This document shows, in pieces, positions 1 to 11,400 of a stretch of 64,000 bases of DNA. How positions within the stretch are numbered: the stretch's first letter is position 1; each line of letters starts with the position of its first letter. The DNA lies in contig BTRK01000006.1 in the NCBI GenBank assembly GCA_036245805.1, positions 33,732,901-33,796,900 on the forward strand, given 5' to 3'. The translations under genes and the position numbers were made by a program. The notes below the pieces were generated by a model that saw only the letters and a list, made by a program, of their open reading frames with translations, ran no database searches and was not told the origin of the DNA. Origin of the DNA: Pristionchus mayeri. Taxonomy: Eukaryota > Nematoda > Chromadorea > Rhabditida > Neodiplogasteridae.

Positions 1-131
1 AGAGAGGACCACCGGGTCCAAAAGGACCAGAGGGAGACGGAGGAGTAATCGGGGAACCGGGGAATGATGCGGAGTATTGTCCCTGTCCGAAGAGAAGAAG
101 CATGATGATGGCGAAATCGAAGAAAGTGTGA
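1..131 (+). CDS. Cuticle collagen, 3' end only
   Basis: The frame beginning at base 3 reads Gly-X-Y triplets (GPPGPKGPEG, then GEPG). It is followed by a short non-helical tail with AEYCPCPKR and a stop at 129-131. The Cys-Pro-Cys tail after the last Gly-X-Y block is typical of nematode cuticular collagens, which form the extracellular exoskeleton and are crosslinked through such cysteines. The tail ends in a basic, Met-rich stretch (RRSMMMAKSKKV), which is somewhat longer than usual. The rest of the gene, including the N-terminal membrane segment and most triplets, lies outside the window. The family call is firm; the member cannot be named. Confidence 0.85.
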   Translation, partial: RGPPGPKGPEGDGGVIGEPGNDAEYCPCPKRRSMMMAKSKKV

Positions 132-427
132 ACACTCGAGAAATGCTTCCTTCTATTGTTCGTTCGTTTGAATTGTAAAGTCTCCCTGCATAAATTTAAC
201 ACTTCGTCAGTTTTTTTTAATAAAGAAGATATTCAATAATTTAAAGAAGCTTTGCACTAGAGAGAATCATCTTCTGAAAATCTGAAGTACAAACAAAGTT
301 TCCCTTCAGTCACCGAGTGAGAACACTGAAATGAATCAACAAGAATCGATCAACCTCATTCCATTTCGCTCGAACGAGTTAGCGTCCCTCAATAGAGTGA
401 ATTTTAGTTCTTCTTCGACCTCCTTGA

Positions 428-866
428 ATGCTATTCCTTCTACTCTTCCTCTTCGTTCTCATTCACGCCGAGAATAGATCCGTCAGTTTTTTTATAATCC
501 AGTCCATCTCTGAATTCAGGTGATAATCCAAGGGAATCTCTTCTGTCAGAGTGGATGGCATAGATTCATTCCCAATGCAACCGTGGTTGTAGTCAGATCT
601 GATCGAGGTGAAGGGATATTCATGAGAGGATTAAACGATTCATACAAACATGTCTAAAATTGGGTAAAGTGCAGGTTATTCGAAGCCAGTCAAAGCAATT
701 TCTGTGAACAAGAGAGGGAAGTTCGAATTCTTTGCGAATGTGGATCAAAAGGTATTCTAATTTTATCAAATTACACAATTACACTTTGCAGTGGCCAGGG
801 CCAGCTACGCGTGTCCAAATATATTTGGAATGCACCGAAGAAAATGCGAAACACTGTATGAAGTGA
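428..866 (+). CDS. Secreted transthyretin-like (TTL) family protein, probable
   Basis: Four exons join in frame: 428-481, 520-607, 675-751 and 792-866. The start gives a signal peptide (MLFLLLFLFVLIHA). Next comes the TTL pattern: VIIQGNLFC, a hydrophobic beta strand (NATVVVVRSD), then NKRGKFEFF, then VQIYLEC followed by a second Cys. These correspond to the conserved strands and cysteines of the nematode TTL domain, a secreted family of mostly unknown ligand. Two oddities lower confidence. The first intron would be only 38 nt, and the protein stops at about 99 residues, right after the second cysteine, whereas most TTL proteins continue for 20-40 residues. The last exon is also open in another frame to 1015, so a frameshifted or decayed copy is possible. 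Confidence 0.5.
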
Positions 867-3800
867 TTTCCTACTGGGGAGAGGTAAGGCCTAACATTGT
901 CTCAAAAATGAAACTTGATTTGAGATGCGAATTGAAGAGGGAGTGCGAGAGATACACCGAACGAGCCATCGCTCCCTCGTATTTCTCCCCTGCTGGAAGG
1001 GTACGGTTGAGTTAGTGCAGAATCAATGAGGTTACATACTCATCATCACTAAATATAGTTCATTTGTCAGTTACGCGTCTATCAATTGTTTTACATGTAC
1101 TCGAATCTACTACCTCATTCAACCACCCAATAGCCCAATTAACCCAATTCAATGCATTTTTTTCAGGAAATATCTTCTCGTAAATTGAAGAATGAGAACT
1201 TGTCCGAGATGCTCTTTTTCCTCAAGGAGAGTGTCGGATGCAGAACTAAGGACCTGATCGACACATTATGAGGCAAAATTCTTAGCAAATTGATAAAGGT
1301 CACTTCTCGTGTTTCTCGTCTGTTCTAGATTCGGCGCTATGATAACATTATTTATTCTAAACATAATATTCCTTAGAGTTGAAGTTTGAAATAAGGAAGA
1401 ACAAAATGCAGAACCATACAATGTGGTCCATGCTTGATATAGAGTACTGCTGATAGATCATACGACGCTATTCAATCATATCTTTATTGTCAATAGACAA
1501 TCAAATCACTCGTATCGCAGCTGCTTTCATTTTTGCTTCTCGAATCAGTTCTTATTTTCCGCTCCATTACGTGTGTATAATACACGCCGATAGTGAAAGT
1601 GATGCGAGAGGGGGGAAAGTTCGTTACCTGACTCTCTTCGATAAGTGATCCTCCTCTCACCCCGCTTGATTGATTCATTGGCAATTCAAAGCCTTGAGAG
1701 TACTTTGTTGTCTGTTCTGGGTATTTGTAGATATTTCAATGTATTCATCTTTGATGTTCTTCTCCTTCTTCTTCCATCCGATTCCTCGATCCTCGATCTC
1801 ATTATTCTCTGTCCACAATAGCTTCTTCTCCTCTCGTAAACGGCCCTTATCAGGAGCACTAATGATCATAAAATGGCTATCAGTGCCTAGCCAAAGAAGT
1901 GTGTAATCCGATCAGTCTGCGCTTCTCTCACGTTTCGTGCCACTACTCCCCGATTGCACTCCAATATCTCGTTTTGTCCTTGTTTCACCCTTTTACACAT
2001 CTTTATACTCCGGGAGGTCCAGTTCTCCAGTGGCTGCTAAAAAAATGTGAATGAGACTGTAACTATAGTCGGCGCAATTTGAACGAAGAAGAAGGGAGGG
2101 GGGGGGGGGTATTCCAGCAGAAGGAACTCTCCTAATTCACTCAGCCGAATGCTGGCTGCAGTTCCCGCCAAAACACGATAATCCCTCAGTTTCTGCCTCA
2201 GTCGCATTCTACTCGAGTCCAAGGTCGGCCGAGGAGTCTAACGATGTTTGGACAACGAAGAAACACACATTTACTTTTTTGCAGTACCATATTTTAGACC
2301 CATACTTTCACCCTTTATCATCTTCACATTTCTGGCACCTACATCTTTTTTGCACGTTACCAGGCGGTTCCCATCAATTTGTTACCTCCCTTCCACTCCG
2401 TTCAAAAGGGCGTGGTTTGAGATCCGTTCAGGCGCCTCTCCTCCAACCTTATGCGTTCCTTCCTTCAACATTACTGTTCAATTGAATGACTCTCTTCTAA
2501 TTCAGCTGCATTCCTCCTGTGAAATGAAGGAGTGCCATCTGTTACCCCCCCCCCTCCTTCATTTCTGTTTCAAGAGGGGGAATGGCGCGAAGGAAAGGTT
2601 CGAATTAGGAGAGGCAGACAGACCACATGGCTAATCTGACAGTTATCCTTCTCTCTCTTCTTTCGCCTGTTTTGCATGCAGCCACTGTCCATTGAGTGGA
2701 GTGATCAAGATCTGATCCCTGTCAGCCTTCTTCCCTTCCCTTTGTCCATCAACTCTTGAAATTCAAGACTCGTCACACCTTGAAAGTATTGCCGTTCTGA
2801 GTTGACTAATCTGAACTCGTGCAAATCTCCTTCCTCTATGATTCATCCGCCCTTTTTGCCCTAAACCATCGCATTCTTCAAATTCTTCCCCTGCATTCTT
2901 CCTGTATTTATTAGGAAGGCGCGGAATGTGGCGACTTTTGAGCGCCATTACAGCTGAACTGCCTCTTCCGGATGTCAATTTCCTATGCTAAATGGGATGC
3001 ACTCAGTTTGATGTTGTACTTCCTGTTGTGAGATTGGTAGAAGAATCGAGGACCTACACTCTTTTAGTATGATTACGCACGAAGAAATCAAAGAAACTTT
3101 TTGCGTGTACAATTTTCCTGATGACCGCTACAATATGCTCCAGAATTTGCTAGTTGCACATATTTCTCGACCCGTTTCCTCTCTATTTGCACGGTTCTCG
3201 AGTTTTCTCCGTTCGCTTCTCCATCTCACGACCTCTCTTCTCTTCTCTTTATCTCTGTTGCTTCCTTTCTCCTCCTGGGTCAGTCGTCTAAGCCTCAAGG
3301 AATGTGAATGGATTCGACTATCAAAAGAGGGAGAAGAAAGGATCGTTTCTCTCTGTTCTTATCACGTTTTTGCCGCTCATAGGTACTCAAAACAGTGATA
3401 TCGCTCTCTATTTTCATACTCGAGGCAATACTTTCGCTGTTTGTCTTGAGTAGATGACAATTGTCGGCGTTCGTTAGCACTGCAAATCTTCTGTTCCTTT
3501 TGTTTTCTTCTTTCCATTTCTAATATTTTTCACGATTTACCTCAATTAAGATTGAAGTCAAAAGTGCTCATTCAGATGGAAACTAAGCCATACATTTATA
3601 ATAAAATTGTGCTCGAGGTAAACTTGTGTCTGGAATCTAATTATAGCAGCCACTGTACCGCACCGTAAACTAGCACTGTAATCTGCACCTGATGTAAATA
3701 GACAGTGGTCCGAACGGATGTCAGTCATCCAATTATTTCTTCTCATTTCCTCATTTTGAATGCCACATAAGGTTGCAACCCTCCTCCCATGCTATCAGTG

Positions 3801-6800
3801 ACCCTCTGATCGCTCGGGGTTCTTTCGTCCTTCCTCTCGTGATGGCAACCTCTCAATCATTCCACTGTTTATGTAATCCATAGTCGCTTGCTCGTTGTTT
3901 GATTGACAAGAGGAGCTCTCACATGATTTCCCCTCTTTGATTGACGTAGATCCATCTGATTCAGGTATTCCTTCAGATTGACACGCACTAGCATCTCTCC
4001 CATGTTTCCATCATTCATACATTGGTTCAAGGCCTCGAAATTAGACTATTCGAAATTCATAGGACCCCGCGAAGTTTCGACAACGCATGCATTGAGAAAC
4101 AGCGGGGGATAGTTTATGCACCCTAGTTAGACTGCATAGCTCGGCCCTTGCTCGGTCACTTGACCTACGGTACGGCCCTACAGTATACAATACTGTATAT
4201 TCACAAAATTGCTCGATGACCTCAGGATTGTTGTGCTCACTTTTTTGAGCATCTGTACAGCTAATAAAAGAGCGATCATAAGCACTCTCTGTATCGATGG
4301 TCCGTGAAGATGTAACGAGCAGGAAAAAAATGTGTTGAGAGAATCCTCTTCCCTCTCAATTCAGCTTGCTCTCTATTCACTTTCTATCTTATCTGGCCTC
4401 TCTCAATCTTATCAAATCTCTCATTTTCTCTTCATTCATGCAGAGATCAACGGGAACATTCTCCTATCCAAACAGACTGATCTCTCCATCTTCCGGGATG
4501 CACTTTGCTGTCCATTTCTCTTCCTCATTACTCCCATCATCGTCCCAATTATCAGATCCATCCTCACTCTCCTGCTATTCATCCTTTGCTGCTGATCTCT
4601 TCCTCCAGAGGGGTTTGAATCTGCTCCTCTTTGATCCTCTCCTGACGTCATCTCCCCTTGTTGTCGATCACTTCGAGAATCCGCTCACACATTTCTGATT
4701 CATCTCATGATCTTCCGTTTCTTTCTATCGTTTTGTTTCTCTCTTCGATTATTTGCAGTTTCTGGTTTCGACTGAGGTTGGATGAATCTAGAAAGAGGTG
4801 ATCAGTCATTCGTATCCTCTCGAGTTCTCTCTCGGTCCTCCTCCCTCCCCCCCCCCCCCCACTCGTCCTCCTCCTCCTCCTCCTCATCCTCCTCCTCCTC
4901 ATCCTCCTCCTTCTCTTTCTTCTTCTTCTTCTGCTTTTCTCGCGACTTCTGCAGTGATAGATCACATTGCAGACTACTACGAGAGTCTCTCTAGCAATTG
5001 TTTCCGCTTGTTTTCAAGATGAGTCAGAGTTCGAAGGGGTGGCAGGAGAACATCCTCGCTCTTTTTATTTGGCGTCTTCGGAAATGGTACCAAAAATACA
5101 GCGATATTGAATAGTCTCTTCGTTTGAACTATTCCGTCAAATCACGATCCGGTCTATTAGCAGGAAGCCGCATGTTGCATCTCTCAAGTGCATTTCGCCC
5201 GTTGTTTCCCTTTGAAATGTGCGTCTTTTCATCGTGTCGAACAGATGGTCCGCCCCTTTCATCCTCATGCAGACGTGGGTAAAGAGTGTAGAATGAGGAA
5301 GAACATGTTATCAGCTTTGATCTATCCGTATTCTTTTAGTTGATCCTCTTCGAATTTCCGAAAATGCCTCTATGTTTTTGCGGCGTCGCAGTCTCTAGTA
5401 GCGATCTTCGGTCCTCTCACTTGCTTGTTTCTCAGTTCAAAGTTCGTTCTCGTGGCACGTGCTCATTTCCTGGTCTTGTTGAGAAAAGGCAGTAAAAAGA
5501 GTGTTGGACATATGTCGTTCTCTTCTCTTCTCGAGCATTCCTTCGTTATTCTGTCTATTCCTCACACTGGTTTCTTCAAGTTTCTCGAAACAAAATAGCT
5601 CTCCATTCCTCTCATTATCTCGTCGGTAAGAGGAGCCTAGACTTCGAAAACATTTCTCATTCCACGAATTTGCATCTGCTCGTTCTCTTCATCTCCAGTG
5701 CATCGTTGGCCCTCTTTCATTCCTTTCCCATCCCTTCCCTAACTGTAATGTTTCACGAGTGTGCGCCCATTGCAGTCATAACATCCGCAGAAATGGCATG
5801 AGAACTCAGCAGAGATCACGGTAGTTGAGTGATTGCGAACTGATAAGTTGATCTTTAACGTTTTGCAGCAGCTTTGATTCAGTTCCCTATCAATTTACCC
5901 TGCTTGCGGGAGGAGAGGGGAGGGGGGAGGGGGGGGAAGGGGAGAGAGAAGCGGGAGATGCGCTAGAAGATGGTGATAAACTTTGTCGCAGGTGATAAAA
6001 TTGATAGTGATTGAGTGAAGAGAGAGAAGGAGATGCAATTGTGCTCAGTCTTTCTTGTGATAACGAGATGCGCTCTCCTTTCAACTGCTCAGTTATCGTC
6101 ATTATCAGTATACCTCACAGGCGGTTCCCCTTTTTGGCCCCAGTGTGTACTCTTCCATTCAATCTCACAAGAGAAAAATGCTCCTTCCTATGGCAGAAAG
6201 TGATTCATTTAGGGTAAAATTCCAGAAGTTTTCCCCATTGATCTCCCTTCTCAGCGTGAACACTCATTCCTCCAACGTCTGAAACTCATCCATGTGTTGT
6301 GTAAAGCACTCTTTCAACTGCCTTCTCCATTGTCCCTTCCCTTCTAGTCCTTCCTTGCCTCAGGCGTTTCCGGCGCGAGTCTCTTTTTCTCGAGATGAGT
6401 GCACATCCGGTAGTGATAGTAGTAGTGGACACATCCGGATGAAACCAGGCAAGGGCAAGTGCATATCTGGTATTCCCTCGGTTGCTTCTCCATCGCTTCT
6501 CGCGTGTGCACCTACCTTGTAATTTCCCCGTCAAAGCGAAAAAGAACCACCTAGAATCCACTGTGAATCCGATAATCAGACGGGGTAAAGCCTGTGTAGG
6601 TTTCTGATGACGAGAGAGGGGATTAGTGAGGGAACGAGTGAGAATAACGGGGCATGGAGAGGGAGTGGAAGGGACGGTTTATTGACAGTCACCCTCGAGC
6701 ATTCTCTCGAGAATCTCTTCATTGCAAGCTTTCTCTCTGTCCATTTGACGACTCGGCAAAAGATGGTTGAAGAAGTGAGAAAGAGACTGCGAGAACTACC

Positions 6801-8496
6801 ATTGAACTGGTGAAAAGAGAAAAGGCTTGATGCTTAGCTGAGAAGATGGACTGAAGGGAGTAAATGACTGGCTTATCCCTCCATCTTCGTCCTCTCGTCT
6901 CTCTCTCCTCTCACTCAATCTCTCCATTTCGCTACATCGCGCCCTCACTTACATTGAGGCTCCAGAAAAGTTTTGATGACTCGGATAGAATGGGGCCTTT
7001 GTCTCTCTTTCTCCTTCCACTCCTCTCTTTCCTCCCTTCTCTTGTTCTCTTTCTGCCCTGCTGTCACGCTAACCCCCGAGTTTCTCAATTTTCGTCTCTC
7101 CAGTTTCCCAATGATTCAGTTATTTTTTTGGGGAAGTTCCATTTATCCGCTGAAACCCGCTGTTTTCGAAGTAGTTTGGTTACATACTAGTAATGAACTC
7201 AAGCGACACTCGAGACCCCGTTCATTTCGCTCTCTTTTTGGGTCCAATCATGAAAATAGGGTGAAGAGGGAGAAGAAGCCCTTGTCTGATTCCCACCACT
7301 CAATCTCCGCCATTTCCTTGCTACTGCTGTTGTCGAGACTATTGCTGTGTTCTGATATCGTGGAAGGAGTTGAGATAATCCCCCCCTCCATTCGCCCTTC
7401 TTTATCTAACATTTCTATGCTCTAAACGGGTCTGTTTTGCATGGGAACGAGCATGGAAAATAGGCGGTTCTCCAGAATGGATGAGACATTGAGAAGAGCT
7501 CTTGTTTTGACACTCTCTCCTCTCCAGTCTCATTGCCTAGTAGTGATGCAACTCCTTCACTCCTTTCCATCTCTGGTGTCTCTTGAGGTGCGAGAGTCTG
7601 CATCTCTGTCCTCTCCTCCCTCTCACCCGTTCGAAAGTTGCGCGCTCAGGTTTCGAGTAACCTTCCACCCCTCTCCCTCCTCCTCAGTTATGCTAGATTG
7701 TGTCTGTCAATAAATCTATCTTCCTTCATACCCTCCACGCATGCACAAGTTAGGAATTCAAGGTAGATCAAGATAAAAGGGAGTTTTTCTTTGCTCCTGT
7801 GAATTCCGTTCCTACTTGTATCTACGAGATGAATCATTCTGTTATTGGTTCTAGATTGCGCAATAGGACGGTGTTCGAACACTCTTTGAACGTAATGGGT
7901 GTGTTGCAGGGATACCTCCCTTCCTCCCTCCCTCTCTCACTCTAATGTGTTTGTATGAACGCATGACAATTCATGGTGAAAATAGGTGCTCGCGTTTCGA
8001 GAGTGCAATTGGTTCTTTTCTATCTGCACTTCCCTGCCTATGAGTGAGTGTTCACTCGTCGTCCCTCATAACCCTTCCCACTCTCTGCTTTGTCACTCCG
8101 CTCCTCCCTCTCGCGGTTTACTCCCTATTTCTCTGCGCCAAAGTTTCACCCCTCATTTCTCTTTCCGTATCGTCTCTTCAACTCTCAGCTACTTTTGTTT
8201 GCATCTGTTTGTTCTTTGAAATTCGTCTGATTGATTGAGATATCACGATAATATGGAGATAGTAAATTATAGTAATTTTGAATTATATGAAAAAAATAAT
8301 CAATGAAGTGTTTAAACAGTCCGGGCAGCTATGTGTACGATACGGTATTTTACGCAGGCGCGCAACTTGTTGTATTGATCGGTTGTTGTTTATTTCCTCA
8401 TGCTCGTTCTTCGCGTATGTTCCTTTGTTTACTTTCACTTATTTTTAATATTTATCTTTTAGAGGCAATCTTCCGTCTCCAGGGCGCTCTCTCATC
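867..8496. other. Gene-poor, pyrimidine-rich interval
   Basis: I find no convincing exon series here on either strand. The open frames are short, repetitive in Ser/Leu/Pro, and overlap one another on both strands, as expected from C+T-rich DNA. Runs of G or C (for example near 2099-2110 and 4847-4860) and CTC/TCC-rich stretches are frequent. It could be the regulatory region of the Ig gene that starts at 8497, or it could hide a gene with exons too small to see. Confidence 0.5.
4838..4932. repeat. Simple-sequence tract: C run, then TCC and TTC repeats
   Basis: A run of 14 C is followed by roughly 60 bases of TCC repeats interrupted by CAT, then TTC repeats. It translates as poly-Ser or poly-Pro in the forward frames and poly-Arg in reverse, which explains the apparent open frames. 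Nothing suggests that it is coding. Confidence 0.9.
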
Positions 8497-11400
8497 ATGA
8501 ATCGCGCTCTCTTTCTCGGTGAGAATCACCCCTATGAGCTTATTCAACGTTTGATTTTTGTTTTATATATTCCTTAATTTCTCATTTTTTTCAGCTGCGG
8601 CGCTGCTCGCCGTCCATGTCTACGCCCAGGTATCGCACATCCATTGTAACCGATAGTGTTGAGCTAATATTTTAAGAAAAAATATATTTTGTTTCCAATT
8701 TTACGCAAAATTTGCAGACGCGCGACATTCCCGTGGCAATGGGCAACCTCGGAGTGCACTACAACTTCGCGACGGTCATCTCGACAGACGAGAAGCCATT
8801 GACCGCAGCCGCCAATGGACCCATCTGGTTAGTACCACCTATTTATGCTCTTGCTCGGATGTTGGACGTTCCGTCTTGTATAGTTACGATTTTTCTGGCA
8901 CAAAATATGTATCGTTATTAAATAGCATGGAAGACGCGTAGTTTTTCTACCCGGGCGCATGATTCTTCTCGCATATTGAATGGATGATTCAATGTGCTCC
9001 TGTCCCCCTCTCCTCTTGCCACTTTTCGAGAGGATGATTCAACGGAGCGCACGTTTCTCTCGAAACTCCCCCGTTCTCTCACGCTTGACGTTTCCTCAAA
9101 AGCGATGCGATTAAGAAAAAAAGGACTCGCTTCACTCAGCAACATCAATCTCTAGTGAGGTTTACGCGGTTGATTGATCGCCTCGATTGGTTTTCACTGA
9201 CAAACCAGTTCCATTTATCACCACTCATATTTTCTGATTCGATTACGGTCGTTTCATAATTGCCTTCTTCAAGGATTTGCACTGACCAAACAACTTGGAA
9301 CGATGTTTTCCCAGCTCTTCGTCTTACAAAGGAATCACTCACTCATATTGCGCAGTTTATAGTCAGACATGATTTGAGAAGCCGCCTGGGGCAATGTTTT
9401 TTCTGTGCGCCTAGAGCCTCAAAAGTTCCCAGAGAGACTTGACTCAGTTTACGTTATTGCATTAGCGAGTAGGGGAGCACGCTCCAATTCTTCGATTCAT
9501 CGTCCCCGGATTAGTGCATCATCTTTTGCCTTTTCTCGCCTGACAAACCGCCACTGCTAGCTAATGCCTACATTCAGTTATCACTTTCTTTCTTAGTTAT
9601 TCTTACCCCAAGTAGTCTCGAGAGACTCATCAAGAAACGATAAGAGGAAGAGAAGGAGCGAAGAGAGAAGAAGATGCTGAAAGCAACCCCGGATACTGAC
9701 TTTTAACGAGGCCAATTGATCTAGAATAGCGCGCGGATTTGGCTTGACAGGGCTGTTTCTTGTTAGGCTCTGGGGAATTAGTTTCCAGACGCACAGAATA
9801 TCAACAAAAAGGATGCGTGTGTTGTGCTGCTTTTTTTCTTGTTCGCACAGTGACGAATGGCAAGTTTTTTGCACAATTTTTTGCATTGGATAAACAGATG
9901 GAGACTGAGGATCTGATGATGAATTGGAGAAGGCAGACAGAGTTCTGAATGGAAGAGCTAGCCAGTACTTGTTGAACAGGCACGCGTTCTATTCTTTCCG
10001 TGCCTTTGTTTACAATGATGAAATGGCTCATCCATTATCATACAGAAGCCTCATTTACTCATACGAACGAGGTGAAGCACGAGAGTTTCTTCGTTCTCGC
10101 CCCGATAATCACATATGCAAACTTTGGCCCTCTGCTAAGTGCCGAGTCAGTTGAGAAGGACGACGTGGCCGGGAATAGCTGCACTCTGATTGCCAGTTAA
10201 GGGAAGCCACCAACGAGCGGATCCATCAGAGAAGGGGAACACGCCTGACATGTTGTTGTTGCCAATCTCTCCAAGTTACACTGTCTATAGCTGTCTACGG
10301 CTGGAGAGGCAACGCGCGGAAGAAAGAGAGGGGAGAGGAAAGCTCACTGTCAGTGTGAGGGTGAGATGAGTGATGAATGTGTTCGGGAAGGTTTCTAAAC
10401 TGGCATGGGTTATTCCGAGCCGATTCGATCAGGGAATCACGGGAATGCTATTTTCCGAATTTGCAATCTGCACGGAGATCTCAGAGAATGGCTGAAGCAG
10501 TTGCTATGATTGTAGGGGGGGGGGGTAGTTTGTTTTTCCCGTCCCGCGCAGTGTTGACAGAAAGATGGAGAATGAGGGGTGCGATTTATCGGCTGTGAAG
10601 ATGAAATCAGTGAGTCCGAAAAAAGAGTCCGAATCCAGTGATGCAATTTGCTAAACTGTCCTTGCGAAATAAAAACAATCGACTTCTCTAAATGGGTTAA
10701 TATGAGATTATAGGACAATCAACAACTGAAAGTCTGTAAACAAAGACTCGTTCTCAGGTGCCAGGCGACTCTTAACGAGATTCCCCTGCCCATCGTTCGC
10801 TCGACCTTCGTCCGCTACACTGACCCCAAGAGAAGACAATTCATTCCGGAGGTCAACCACACCCTGCACAAGGTATGCCACGAGTAGGCAGATTGGAGAT
10901 GAACAGGAGACGAATGGGGGAATATGGGGTTGTCTATAATTCCAATAATAACTCGTTGTTTGTGTAGGCGTCTCTCGAGGTCGAACAGGTCGTCATCGAT
11001 AACATGGGCAAGTACAGGTCAGCACGTTTCCAGAGAATTGGGAAGGATCCCAATCTCGTCCTCCTCTAACAAGTCTTCGTGATCGTCTACTTTTCTAAAC
11101 AGTGTTCCAGAATGACGACAAGGGATGACAATAACTTAAATGCTTTCGATTTTTTACTTCAAACAGTTTAAAAATAATGAATAAAATTGCAGATGCGAGA
11201 TCCAGATCATGGAGAACGACGAACACGAGCGAACTGTCTTCGGAAACCTCATGGTCTACAGTACGTTTGCAGTTAAATTTCATTTTAAAAAATTCACTCC
11301 ACTGAAGGCATTTAAGAGACCCTCCACCAGAGAACGTAACAGGTCCACGGATGGCCAAAAAATCGTTAATTCCCATACTTTTTTCCTGAATTGGGGTCCC

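Noticed and set aside
6973..7425. 150-codon open frame on the plus strand
   Set aside because: Ser/Leu/Phe-rich, overlaps other open frames, and lies in CT-rich DNA; no domain, signal or splice partner.
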